Source: Mastigamoeba balamuthi | Taxonomy: Eukaryota > Evosea > Mastigamoebida > Mastigamoebidae | Assembly (NCBI GenBank): GCA_902651635.1 | Contig: CACRSC010000008.1 | Location: 165,038-187,772 of the forward strand | DNA: 22,735 bases | Direction of reading: 5' to 3' | In this document: positions 8,069 to 18,744 of the stretch, one piece after another | Layout of the letters: each line of letters opens with the position of its first letter | Numbering within the stretch: the first letter of the stretch is position 1 | The notes under the pieces: model-generated | Told to the model about the DNA's origin: nothing | The model's database searches: none | What the model saw: only the letters and a program-made list of their open reading frames with translations | Translations under genes and position numbers: made by a program

Positions 8069-8885
8069 GTGTGGAGCGAAATAAGCGCTGTCTCCTGAGC
8101 TTCATCAGCTAAGAAGGGCGTGGGAATACTACTCGGCGAGGGCGGACTGAGCATCAGGGCCTCGGCCCAGAGATCTCGGGCGCGAGAGGCCACCGGGGCC
8201 GTCAGGTGCGCCCAGCGGGACCGCGTCAGTGCCGCGTGGCGTGGCGCCCAAGACGTGCGGCACTGCGCGGGTTGAGTGTTACGAGGCATCGCCATCCCTA
8301 AGCCCGAGGGCCGCCCTGCCGAGGTGCGGGCTTGAAGGGCGGGAAGGGGCACCCCACACCCCCCCAGCCCTGTAGGCCCCCCGTCAGGCTGCGTGGCGCA
8401 AATGTGCAATTCGAAAAATATAAGTGGAAGTGCAGTCAAACTCCAAAACCGCGTCTCCGCTGAGGTTCTCGCCTTGAGTCTGGAGTGGGGTGGGCGGTCC
8501 CGAAAATGAACAGGTGGGCCCGAGTGTCGCGCGCTCGAGCCCACGCCGAGCGTCCAGACACAAGGTGCGGGGGTGAGGCAGTGGCTACACGCCGCGGCGT
8601 GGTGGCTGGTGAGACTGCCTCTCCCGCCCTCTGCTGGGGGCGTCAGGGCACCTCGGCACCTCAGCAGCCCCGGTTGGCCCCACTGGTTTAGACCCTGGAG
8701 GGGTCACGCCGCAGAAAGGAACGAAACAAAAGCAGCACGAGTGTGGGCACCGCCGGGTCGAGGTGGGACTCGATGCCGGCGGGCCGTTGGGGCAGCGGCA
8801 GCGCCTCGGGTGAGGGTCCACGGGGCTCTCTGCACCTCAGGATACCTCGAGTATCTCGGGGGGGCGACGGGAGAACGAGATATTT

Positions 8886-8967
8886 CCAACGGCTTTGTGT
8901 TGACCCTAACGGCTTCTGACGTAGCAGAGCACGGCACCTCAAAAGCCGTTGGGGTATCTTCTGACCC
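8886..8967 (+). promoter_or_regulatory. Actin upstream element: inverted/direct AACGG repeats
   Basis: CCAACGGCTTT (8886-8896) and AAAGCCGTTGG (8942-8952) form a perfect 11-bp inverted repeat. A third copy, AACGGCTT, lies in direct orientation at 8908-8915. All three contain YAACGG, which fits the known Myb recognition core YAAC(G/T)G. TGACCC also occurs twice, at 8901 and about 8962. The cluster ends about 50-70 bases before the actin ATG, so it is well placed as a proximal promoter. Binding by a Myb factor is inference. Confidence 0.5.
8915..8926 (+). promoter_or_regulatory. TCTGACGTAGCA element (actin copy)
   Basis: Twelve bases identical to 13865-13876 upstream of AdhE. Contains TGACGTA, close to the CRE/bZIP half-site TGACG. 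It lies inside the actin inverted repeat. Confidence 0.45.
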
Positions 8968-8995
8968 TTTTTCTCTAACAAACCTTCGGGGTTGA

Positions 8996-10264
<1,269 letters not shown>

Positions 10265-10650
10265 GCAGCTGCTGCCCAGTTGCTTGGTGTGTTCAGTGTA
10301 CCCCGAGGGTAGAAAAACCGCCTGGAGTGGCGGCTGAGCCTGCGCGCTTTCAACCGTGTTGGGCGCGCACTCGGCCTTCCTCGCCAGGAAAATAAAAACT
10401 CTGTTTCTGCACAACAAACCGCGTCCTCTCTGCGAGCAACTGTTCAACTGTTCTCCACGTCCGGCATTTTTGGACAAGTATCAAGTCTCAATGTGGATGC
10501 TCGATGGCTCTGTGCAAATCCGCCGGCCATAGACATCAAGTGATGGGCGTGCCTCGTCCGCGGTACCTTCACATACACTCATGACGTTGTGCTGGACTCA
10601 GACATAAACCAATGTTGGGTGCTCAATCACTGGTGTAGGAATGTGGCCCG
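10265..10650. other. Convergent 3' intergenic region, actin / F-box gene
   Basis: Holds the actin 3' UTR and, on the other strand, the 3' UTR of the F-box gene. Apart from the AATAAA at 10391 I see no features. Confidence 0.6.
10391..10396 (+). promoter_or_regulatory. Candidate polyadenylation signal of actin
   Basis: AATAAA 127 bases after the actin stop, in a short A-rich patch followed by CTGTTTCTG. Canonical hexamer in a sensible position. Confidence 0.55.
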
Positions 10651-12535
10651 TCACGTGACAGAACCGCACGGAAGGGGAGTCCAGCAGCCGGCACAGAATA
10701 CGTCGAAGGGATCACCCCAATATCTCTCGAGGACAACCCACGGCCGCTCTGTCTTGATCCACGACCAATCCAACTCCGACAGGAGTCTATTGTCGAGAAT
10801 GACCTTCTCGACGCAGAGCCTCAACGATCGCAGCTCAGCCGGGCTCGACGTATTGAAATTCCCCAGGCCCACCGTGGTCGCCTTCTCAGCACTGCACAGC
10901 AGCGCGTCGACACCCTCGTGAGTCAGCAGCGGCATGTTCACGTGCAGGTGCCTGACGCTTCCACACGCGGCGGTCAGTAGCTTGGCTCCCGCGTCAGTGA
11001 CACCGGGCAGCCCCAGCTGCAGGCAGTACAGCCCTACCATTCTGCTGATGCTGAGCACGATTGCCACCACCATCCAGTTATTGAAGAGGTCTCTCTCCAT
11101 GCCCCACAACGCGAGTCTTCGGAGGCCCTGTACGTGGCCCAGTAGTTGCGAAATACCTCCTGTGGTGAAGCCAGTGCACATGAAGAGACTGAGGGTCCGC
11201 AGGCGGGCGGTTGGCAGCGCGGCCAGCACCGAGTCGGAGATATTCACGAAACTTAGCTCCAGACACTGCAGGTCAGCGAGGGCGATGCCGTCAATAACGG
11301 GGCTACGGTTGGAAGGCGTCGACATGCAGATAAGTGCGAGTCTCTCGAGGGAGGGGCACATGCACAGCTCAGCCACAGCGGCAGCTGTTACACTGCCTTC
11401 ACTCCTATTGATAGTGCAGGTAACCTCCAGGTCCTCGAGGTGCCGCAGAGTCGAAATGTTCTTTGCCAGTGCGGCAGTCAGCTTCATCGGCTGCCCTCGA
11501 CTGCTCATCACAAGTCTCGTGAGGTCAGCTGAACATGCAGCAACGCTGGGGCCGAACTGGCTATCTGTGATTTGCCCTCGGACGGCCAGCGACCTGAGGG
11601 AGGGTCTCGGCAGCAAGGAGGGCAGTGCAGGGAAATCCAGTGCTGGGACGACATCGAGCTCCATCAACAGGGGGAACCTAGTCGCGAGTACATGAGCCGC
11701 TGCTTCTGATAGCGGGTGGCCGAACCTCAGTGTCCTGAGCGCAGGGCAGACCACGGAAATGTGATCCAGTATGACTGCTGGATCAGCAACTGAAGGGATG
11801 CGGCTGCTCGAGGGGCCACTGATGTCGAATGTCTCCAGCCTTGCGAGGGCACCAGGGCGAGCAACAGAGAAAATCTCGGAGAGACTCCGTAGGTCCAATG
11901 AGTCGCTGGTGAACGACGTCAGGGGAAGTGCCTCGTCGTGCTGGGAGCACAGAAGACCCTCGAGGAACCCCCTGCCTGCCCCTTGGCCGCAGCACGTCTC
12001 GTGGATGAGCTGTAGTGAGACGGCACACACACGAGTAAGGTGACAAGCTCCTTGTATTCTGGGGCACTTGTCGAATGAGACCTGCTCGAGCATAGGGCAC
12101 TGGATACCCAAAGAACGCAGAGCAGTTGCCTTCAGGGCAGGGCAGTTGCTGACTCGGAGCACACGTAGTGTCTGCCCCACAGTCCCGGAAGCAGCATCCA
12201 GCCCCTCGTGGTCAATGTCGAAGCCTGGGGGGCGGCAGCACTGCAGGTGAGCAACCATCCAATTGAATCAATTGAAATATTCGCGGCGAATGGTGCTGAG
12301 CTGATTGTTGCGCACAGTAGAGGCGGCAGACAGCACAGCGCAGGTACGGGGCCTGTCCAAGCAGCAGTGCCTGGCGGCTGGAGTGCACAGAGACGGAGCG
12401 CCAGAGCTGAGGGGCAGCGCAGAGGCGGCGCATGCGAGAGCACGTGCGCGAAAGGCAGCAGAGGTCCCGCGCGCCCAGCAACGGCAGCACGCAGGACACG
12501 AGACACACATCGGACACAGCCCACAGCAGTTCCAT
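10651..12535 (-). CDS. F-box / leucine-rich-repeat protein (FBXL-like), two exons
   Basis: F-box proteins bind Skp1 and present substrates to SCF ubiquitin ligases; in the FBXL class the LRR part is the substrate receptor. The start is the ATG at 12535. Residues about 5-46 form the F-box (SDVCLVSCVLPLLGARDLCC, then LSRTCSRMRRLC and PQLWRSV). After an intron, exon 2 (12240-10651) carries a long run of irregular LRRs, for example TLRVLRVSNCPALKATALRS, PMLEQVSFDKCPRI and LQCLELSFVNISDSVLAALP. Several have the cysteine-ended C-N-C-xx-L spacing typical of the Cys-containing LRRs in FBXL/AMN1 proteins. Predicted about 597 residues, ending in TGA. It converges with actin. The intron is required because the F-box and LRR lie in different frames and a TGA closes the LRR frame just upstream. 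The exact donor is uncertain. The substrate is unknown. Confidence 0.8.
12241..12331 (-). other. Intron of the F-box/LRR gene (91 nt, donor uncertain)
   Basis: On the minus strand the acceptor TCACCTGCAG is the only AG between the in-frame TGA and the LRR frame, so it is well supported. A phase-0 donor is GTCTGCCG at 12331. A nearby GTGCGC (12315) looks more like the other donors in this window but gives the wrong phase unless there is an indel in exon 1. The middle holds an AT-rich near-palindrome, CAATTGATTCAATTG. Confidence 0.6.
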
Positions 12536-12960
12536 GAGCAACCGCGGGTTATGAAACGCTCACGTTCTGGATTCGTTCTCCAGCAAGAATCCGTTTAGTA
12601 TCTGGGTGTGTCTCGAACGAACCGCCAGTATCCTTCGCCCCACGTGCGGTCTGTCTCGGTCGTGAGGAAGTGGATATTCTGCTCGCGATTTCATTATGAC
12701 GAACTGCCATGAACCTGATGATTATTCACGTCTCTCAAACAACCCAGTTCTGCCTGGGTTAGCTTCTACCCATCTTGTGTTGCAATCGCAAAAGTGTACT
12801 GTAACTGCTCACATCTACGTTTTACACTCACTCATTTTCAAGGAAATCATGATTCTCACAGCAAATCTAATGCTGACAATTGCCTCTCGTTCGATATTAT
12901 TCATTAGTAATTTCCTAGGTCTTTCATACCACAACCAGCCGGCGCTATCATTCAAGCACA
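12536..12960. other. Divergent intergenic region, AT-richer
   Basis: Lies between the start of the F-box gene and the coiled-coil ORF. From about 12680 the sequence becomes clearly AT-richer. A 115-codon frame (12696-13043) overlaps the coiled-coil ORF but has no protein character. It presumably holds both promoters. CTATCATTCAA at 12945-12955 sits just before the ORF and resembles a motif at the AdhE upstream end. Confidence 0.5.
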
Positions 12961-13374
12961 ATGCCACTCCGCCATCACCACCAAAAATTCTATGGGCACA
13001 TCAAGCGTGCCAGGGTGCCACTGCTGTCAACCGAGAGTTATGATAGGATGGTGATGCTGATGCCCTTGTATAGACGGTGGGATGCCATTCATACAAAGCT
13101 GCAAAACACAAGGGACGTGCTTACTGACATGCGGAGGCGGCATTGCAGTGAACAGGAAAAACTGATTGTGATACTGCAGCAATGTATCAGTGATGAAGAG
13201 AGGCAAGATTATGGTGACCAGAACGAGGTGTTTGCTGCACGGAAGAGAGATCTGGAACACCAGAATTCTCTTATCAAAGAACAGAAGATGCAGATCGAAT
13301 ACCAAAACGAGCTGTACACAAAGCTCACAGAGGAGCTTTATGATCAGATCGTCAAGATTGAGGCTGCGCAGTGA
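12961..13374 (+). CDS. Hypothetical 137-aa coiled-coil protein (possible occludin/ELL-type fold)
   Basis: Starts at ATG 12961 and ends in TGA. The N-terminus is basic (MPLRHHHQKFYGHIKRARVP). From about residue 25 the protein is mainly amphipathic helix: YRRWDAIHTKLQNTRDVLTD, then EERQDYGDQNEVFAARKRDL and EHQNSLIKEQKMQIEYQNEL. The pattern of two helices with a short Tyr-containing link and a final basic helix faintly recalls the occludin/ELL C-terminal domain of RNA polymerase II elongation factors. I would not name it on that basis. Codon use is relaxed and AT-tolerant, unlike actin and AdhE, so it is either weakly expressed or of different origin. It could be a terminal exon of a larger gene. 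Charge pattern and helix periodicity argue that it is real. Confidence 0.6.
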   Translation: MPLRHHHQKFYGHIKRARVPLLSTESYDRMVMLMPLYRRWDAIHTKLQNTRDVLTDMRRRHCSEQEKLIVILQQCISDEERQDYGDQNEVFAARKRDLEHQNSLIKEQKMQIEYQNELYTKLTEELYDQIVKIEAAQ

Positions 13375-14070
13375 ACTGCAAGAATGAAACAAACAGAAAC
13401 TCCTGATTCTGTTTTTATGCATGTACCATACCATCAAATTCACAAACTGAACTGAACCTCAAACAAATACTCTGTCCATCAAACCGCACAAGAGCTGCTG
13501 TCTTTCGGAACTGGAACAACTACTTTCTGCACATGGGATTGTTGCATGCATCCCTACAGACTATTGTGGTGCGTAGTGGTGACAAGGCCGGCAAGTCTTG
13601 CCATGGGGAATAGGGTCTTGCAGTTCCACAGAAGCTCCAGAGCACTTACCAGGACAAGTGTCGTGCCCACCGGTTCTCTATCATCAAAAAATAAAAAAAC
13701 GAGACGCGCTCTGAGAGACATTTCACTCGGTGTTCATCATAAACAGTGTGCCGATGTGGACTCGCCAGGTAGCCACTGCCCCTGACACGTCCAAGTCTGT
13801 CGGGTCCCCCCGAGCCGCCCTCCGATGTCTTGGACAGAGATCGCAATATCTTTACAACAACCCCTCTGACGTAGCACCCAATTCACAATTCAACACTTCG
13901 TTCTTCGTTCTCGGGACATCCTATCATTGAATGGCACGCTCCTCTCCACCCGCCCGCCCTCCACCACGTCGCGCCCCCCTCGCGCAGCTCACAGGCAGGT
14001 GCCTCTCCACCGCGCTGGCCTGCAGGCGACGGGAGCAGCAGCAGACGAGGCGGCAGCGGCGATCTCGGCG
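13375..14070. other. Intergenic / AdhE upstream and leader region
   Basis: Contains the 3' flank of the coiled-coil ORF, including an AATAAA-like hexamer at 13690-13695, and a small hairpin GGCAAGTCTTGCC at 13590-13602. The AdhE upstream region includes TCTGACGTAGCA at 13865-13876. From 13931 the sequence turns sharply GC-rich. An ATG at 13931 opens an Arg/Pro/Ala-rich frame that is out of frame with AdhE exon 1. Confidence 0.55.
13865..13876 (+). promoter_or_regulatory. TCTGACGTAGCA element (AdhE copy)
   Basis: Identical 12-mer to the one upstream of actin (8915-8926). It lies 55 bases before the first ATG (13931) and about 195 before the ATG that opens the conserved AdhE frame. Confidence 0.45.
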
Positions 14071-17000
14071 ATGGACCCCATCCTCGAGCGCGTCGTCGCC
14101 GCCCAGCGCGTCTACGCCACGTTCAACCAGCAGCAGGTCGACGCCATCTTCGAGGCCGTCGCCATGGCCGCGTGCGTGCCCGTGCCCCCGCCCCCTCCCC
14201 GTGTCCGTCTGTGGGAGGGCTGCTGGTGGCCTGCGCTATTCTTGTGCTCCGTCCGTTGTGCTGTGCCAACCAACGCTGCTCCCCCGGGTGGGGCGGACAG
14301 ATGCATGCAGAGGATACCGCTCGCGCAGATGGCCGTCGAGGACACGGGCATGGGCGTCATGGAAGACAAGGTGCGCCCGTGCCACGGTGTTATTTTTCGG
14401 TGCTCGTGTCGTCGCGTTCGCATTAGAACAAATTGAATTGGGGAAATTGAGATATCCGAGAGAGGGGGCAGAAACACCGGGGAAACAAACAAGCAAGCGA
14501 GACGGACCCAGTGTCGACACTCCCCCTCACGCCACGCGAGCAGGTCATCAAGAACCAGTTCGCGTCGGAGTTCATCTACAACAAGTACCGGTTCGAGCGC
14601 ACGTGCGGGCTGATCCACGAGGACGTGCCCAACGGGTTCAGCCAGTACGCAGAGCCCCTGGGCGTCATCGCGGGCATCGTGCCCACGACCAACCCCACGT
14701 CGACGACCATCTTCAAGTCCCTCCTCGCCCTCAAGACCCGCAACGCCATCGTCTTCAGCCCGCACCCGCGTGCCAAGCGCTGCACCATCGCTGCCGCAAA
14801 GATCTGCCTCGATGCTGCCGTCAAGGTCCGCTCTCCTCCGCTGGCCCTCCCTCTCTGTGCACCACCTCGCCTGGATGGAGGCCTTCTGGACCCATCAGCT
14901 ATGCGAGTTAAGCCGCTGTGGGCGAACCGAGGGGACAACGCTGGCCACAGCACACAGACACATGTCCCATACTCGGGCCATTGCATGCGTATGCTGTGGG
15001 GCACACATGTCCTATCTCGAACCACTACTGTGTGTGTGCGATAAGCTACTGCGCGTCGACATAGCTCCCTCCTTTGACTCGGGGACAACCCCGAGGGCCT
15101 TCGGAGCCCAAGGCGCAGCGGCTGTGCTGTCTCTTCTGACGGGCGAGCGTGCGTGCGCAGGCGGGGGCGCCGGAGAACATCATCGCGTGGATCGAGAACC
15201 CCACGATCGCGCTGAGCTCCGCGCTGATGGGGCACAGGCTCGTCAACCTCATCCTGGCGACGGGCGGCCCCGCGATGGTCAAGTCGGCCTACAGGAGCGG
15301 CAATCCGGCCATCGGCGTGGGGCCCGGCAACTGCCCGGCGCTCATCGACGAGACGGCCGACATCCCGATGGCCGTGGCCTCGCTGATCATGTCCAAGACG
15401 TTCGACAACGGCATGATCTGCGCCTCGGAGCAGACGGTCATCGTGCACGACAGGGTCTACGACCAGGTCAAGCGCGAGTTCATGTCGCGCGGCTGCCACT
15501 TTGTGACGCCGGCCCAGAAGGCGCAGCTCGACAAGTTCATCCTCGTCAACGGGCTGCCCAACGCCAAGATCGTGGGCCAGAAGGCCGCGACGATCATCTC
15601 GCTGGCGGGCCTGCACGACACGATACCCGCGGACACGCCCGTGCTGCTGGCCGAGATCAGCGAGGTGGGCCCCAAGGAGCCCTGGTCGCTCGAGAAGCTC
15701 TGCCCGTCGCTGGGGATGTTCCGCGTCCGCACGTTCGAGGCGGGCGTCGAGCTGGCGCTGCGCTGCGTGCAGTACGGGCTGGGCCACACGGCGAGCCTCT
15801 ACACGCACCCGCAGAACGTGGACCGCATCGCCTACGTGTCGTCGGTGATGCCCTGCAGCCGCATCCTGACCAACTGCCCGTCGGCGCACGGCGGCATCGG
15901 GGACATCTACAACTTCGTCATGGCGCCGTCGCTGACGCTGGGCTGCGGCAGCTGGGGCGGCAACAGCGTCAGCGAGAACATCGGGCCCAAGCACCTGCTC
16001 AACCTCAAGACCGTCGCCGAGCGCCGCGAGAACATGCTGTGGATGCAGCTGCCCCCGCGCGTCTACTTCAAGTTCGGCTGCCTCGCCACGGCGCTGACCA
16101 CCGAGCTCAACAAGAAGAAGCGCGCGCTGGTCGTCACGGACACGCCGCTCTTCAACCTCGGCTTCGCCAACAGGGTCACCGAGCCGCTCGCCAAGCTCGG
16201 CATACAGTGCGAGACGTTCTACGACGTGGAGCCCGACCCCAGCTTCGACACGGTCAGCAAGGGGCTCGAGCGCATGAAGCAGTTCAAGCCCGACGTGCTC
16301 GTGGCCATCGGGGGCGGGTCGCCGATGGACGCGGCCAAGATCATGTGGCTCTTCTACGAGTTCCCGCAGTACGCCGACAAGATCGAGTACCTCTGCGCCC
16401 GCTTCATGGACATCCGCAAGCGCATCTTCTCGCTGCCCAAGCCCACGTCGAAGAAGTGCCAGCTGGTCTGCATCCCCACGACGTCGGGGACCGGCTCCGA
16501 GGTCACGCCGTTCGCGGTCATCACCAACAAGAAGGAGAACATCAAGTACCCCATCGCCGACTACACGCTGGTCCCCGACATCGCCGTCTGCGACCCCGAG
16601 CTGACGCTCTCGGTCCCGCGCGGCCTCATCGCCGCCTGCGGCCTCGACGTGCTGACGCACGCGATCGAGGCGATGACCAGCACGTTCGCGACGCCCTTCA
16701 CCTCGGGCTACTGCATGCAGGCCATCGAGATGGTCTTCAAGTACCTCGAGCGCAGCTACGTCAACGGCGGCAAGGACCAGGAGGCCCGCGAGGCCGTCCA
16801 CCACGCGGCGACCCTCGCGGGCATCGCCTTCGCCAACGCGTTCCTGGGCCTCTGCCACAGCTGCGCGCACAAGCTCGGCAGCATGTACCACATCCCGCAC
16901 GGCACGGCCAACGCGCTGGTGCTGCCCTACGTCATCTACTACAACAGCACCGACGCGCCGACCAAGTTCGTGCCGTTCCCGCAGTACCAGTACCCCATGG

Positions 17001-17362
17001 CCAAGGGGCGCTACTGCCAGATCGCGCGCCTGCTGCACCTGGGGCAGGGCCTTGACGAGAACGGGCAGGTGATGGCGCTGATCGGGGCCATCGAGGAGCT
17101 CAAGGCCAAGGTGAACATCCCGGGGTCGATCCGCGAGTACGGCGTGGACGAGGCCGAGTTCCTGGCCAAGGCCGACGAGCTGTCGCTGCTGGCCTTTGAC
17201 GACCAGTGCACGGGGACCAACCCGCGCTACCCGCTCGTCTCCGAGATCAAGGCGGTGCTGCTCGACGCCTACTACGGCACCCTCTCGCCCAAGTCCACCG
17301 AGGGCCTCGGGAACACGCGCATCAAGAGGCAGCTCTCCAAGCTTGCTCCGACCCACCACTGA
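14071..17362 (+). CDS. adhE: Bifunctional aldehyde-alcohol dehydrogenase AdhE, four exons
   Basis: Converts acetyl-CoA to acetaldehyde and then ethanol, using two NADH. Exons 14071-14171, 14301-14370, 14544-14825 and 15161-17362 give 884 residues, within the usual 870-890. N-terminal CoA-acylating aldehyde dehydrogenase half: PTTNPTST (about 93), ATGGPAMVKSAY, and catalytic Cys238 in SKTFDNGMICASEQ. Linker, then the iron-dependent alcohol dehydrogenase half: AIGGGSPMDAAKIMW (GGGS 535-538), TTSGTGSEVTPFAV, and metal ligands Asp647, His651, His717 and His731 in GLDVLTHAIEA, CHSCAHK and HIPHG. Their spacing matches Escherichia coli AdhE D653/H657/H723/H737. No lesion is seen. The start is uncertain: 14071 is the first in-frame ATG, but the frame is open upstream to a TTG at 13927, and an out-of-frame ATG at 13931 begins an Arg-rich, presequence-like peptide that an indel could join. 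Location could therefore be cytosolic or organellar. Confidence 0.96.
14172..14300 (+). other. AdhE intron 1 (129 nt)
   Basis: Donor GTGCGTGC, acceptor GGGCGGACAG. It is a multiple of three with no in-frame stop, so retention would add 43 Pro/Cys/Trp-rich residues. The splice chosen gives AMAACMQRIPLAQMAVEDTG, matching the AdhE family without a gap. Using the next AG (14310) would cost residues. Confidence 0.8.
14371..14543 (+). other. AdhE intron 2 (173 nt)
   Basis: Donor GTGCGCCC after GVMEDK, acceptor CGCGAGCAG before VIKNQFASEFIYN. Phase 0. The middle is A-rich with AAATTGAATTGG. Confidence 0.9.
14826..15160 (+). other. AdhE intron 3 (335 nt)
   Basis: Donor GTCCGCTC after LDAAVK, acceptor GTGCGTGCGCAG before AGAPENIIAW. 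Phase 0. CTGAC at 15136-15140 is a plausible branch site. This is the longest intron, with no open gene inside. Confidence 0.9.
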
Positions 17363-17745
17363 GAAAGGGAGCCGGGGCCCCCGTGCCTATCCATAGGCAG
17401 GTATCTGTACCGCGCCAGCCAGACGGGATACGTAAGCAAAGATGCCTGATGCAAATAACACACCGGTTTGAGGAGAGTTTATGGGCGTGCTTATCCGCTT
17501 ATCCTGCGGTTTGGGGTCCATTTCCTCACGAAGAGAACAAACCCTTAAACGAAGAGAAGGGTAGCAAAGCGCCAGCTCCAAAGTCCTCACAACCAGTACT
17601 CCCACTCTTCGAAGAAGAAAGCTGTCTTGGTTGGCCACCGCTGGAGCTCGAGTCCGCGAGCTGGTTCTTGATCTCACTGCAGGCCGCAGAGCACAGTGAG
17701 CCACGGGTCAATTGAATTGAGGTGTGGGGAGGCGAGGGGGCTGCC
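17363..17745. other. Intergenic, AdhE 3' flank
   Basis: Moderate GC, no convincing gene. It must contain the AdhE 3' UTR and, on the minus strand, the 3' flank of the downstream remnant. No canonical AATAAA is seen. CAATTGAATTGAG lies at 17709-17721. Confidence 0.5.
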
Positions 17746-18348
17746 TCACTTGCGGCTGAGGATGGTGCTCTTGTCGACGGTGATCTGGGCCTTGCGCTTG
17801 CGGAGGGCCGCACGGGGCTCGATGTCGCCGCCCTGCTCGACGGGGGGCAGGTGGAGGCCGGGGCTGATGAAGTTGGGCGTCGTCCGAGGGCCGGCCGGCA
17901 CAGCACAATGTCCTCAGTCACCGTCACTCGCAGCTGCGCCTGCCGGAGCCGCTCCGATGATGTTGGCGCCAATCACGACAGCGACAATGGGCACGGGATA
18001 CGAGCGACGACGAGTGGTGTGCCATTGGCGTGAAGCCCGACGACCTGGCGGCTAAGTACGAGAACCGAGTCCTCGAGCTCGTCGTGTCCAGGCCGCCCCA
18101 GGCCCAGAAGCCCGCTGAGGACGTCCCATGTTGTCCACGACGACACCGAGACCCCGCGGTCGCTCCCCGAGGCCCACGCGCCGCCGGTGCCCGCCAGCGA
18201 CCCGCACAGCGGCCGAGCCCACGCCGTACACGATGGCCGCGGTGATGTCGCCGCGGGTCAGGCGCGTGTGGCCGGGTGTCACACCCCTGTGAGCGTCCGC
18301 GTAGTGCTGCGGACACTCGGCCAGCTGCTGCTGTGCTCTGTCGACCAC
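17746..18348 (-). pseudogene. 3' end of an unidentified gene crossing the right-arm boundary
   Basis: Reads from the right arm into single-copy DNA. First part (from 18348): DRAQQQLAECPQHYADAHRG, then TRGDITAAIVYGVGSAA. This frame crosses the repeat edge at 18310 without disturbance. Then, after frame changes or introns, a hydrophobic helix VPIVAVVIGANIIGAAPAGA (about 18000-17940), an in-frame TGA, GHCAVPAG, and a clean C-terminal block ending FISPGLHLPPVEQGGDIEPR, AALRKRKAQITVDKSTILSRK then TGA at 17748-17746. The helix segment is a third, more diverged copy of the arm sequence at 7044-7130 and 18744-18640. The C-terminal block has good coding character and would suit a short cytoplasmic tail after a membrane helix. 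Family unknown; it may be the tail of the FG-GAP surface gene. Confidence 0.45.
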
Positions 18349-18559
18349 GAGGCAGAGGCAGGGCAGCGCCAGCTTCTCCCGGCGAGGTGGAGAGCATCAG
18401 GGCGCCGCCGAAGAGCGCGTTGGGGCATCGCACGACGACGCTGCTCCCCACAGTTCTCCGGGCCTGCGGTGGATGGTCGACGCTTCCGATGTGCTGGTGT
18501 CGCTCAGCGGGCGCTCGGAGCACGGCAGAGCGTCGACAGCTCCTTGGCCTGGCAACAAT

Positions 18560-18744
18560 GCACCCGCGTACAGTTCCAGGCAGACCCTGTCACAGAGGAC
18601 GGCAAGGAGGTAGCGCCTGTGCACGGGGGCGTCGTCCGAGGGCCGTGGCACAGCGCAATGTCCGCAGTCGTCGCCACCCGCTGCTGCGGCTGCCGTAGCC
18701 GCTCCGATGAAGTTGGCGCCAACCACGACAGCGACGGCGGGCAC
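18560..18744 (-). pseudogene. Hydrophobic (membrane-helix) coding remnant, right copy
   Basis: Frame from 18744: PAVAVVVGANFIGAATAAAA, then DCGHCAVPRPSDDAPVHRRY. It differs from the left copy by I to N and several Ala/Pro/Val changes, mostly tolerable in a small-residue helix. A longer Ser/Cys-rich frame overlaps it, but the three-way pattern of conservative change favours this one. It sits between the FG-GAP remnant and the boundary-crossing fragment, in the same orientation. Confidence 0.4.

Noticed and set aside
12212-12258. ATG at 12258 as the start of the LRR protein
   Set aside because: It would drop the F-box encoded just upstream, and the acceptor TCACCTGCAG lies right after it; an intron explains both.
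12696-13043. 115-codon frame upstream of the coiled-coil ORF
   Set aside because: Overlaps the coiled-coil ORF in another frame and has no domain or codon signal.
14770-17055. 761-codon plus-strand frame inside AdhE
   Set aside because: Shifted shadow of AdhE exon 4, Arg/Gln/His-rich, with no conserved domain.
14576-17359. 927-codon open frame on the minus strand
   Set aside because: It lies antisense to AdhE exons and is a by-product of G/C third positions; the translation is Arg/Val/Leu/His-rich without motifs, and it runs across real introns.
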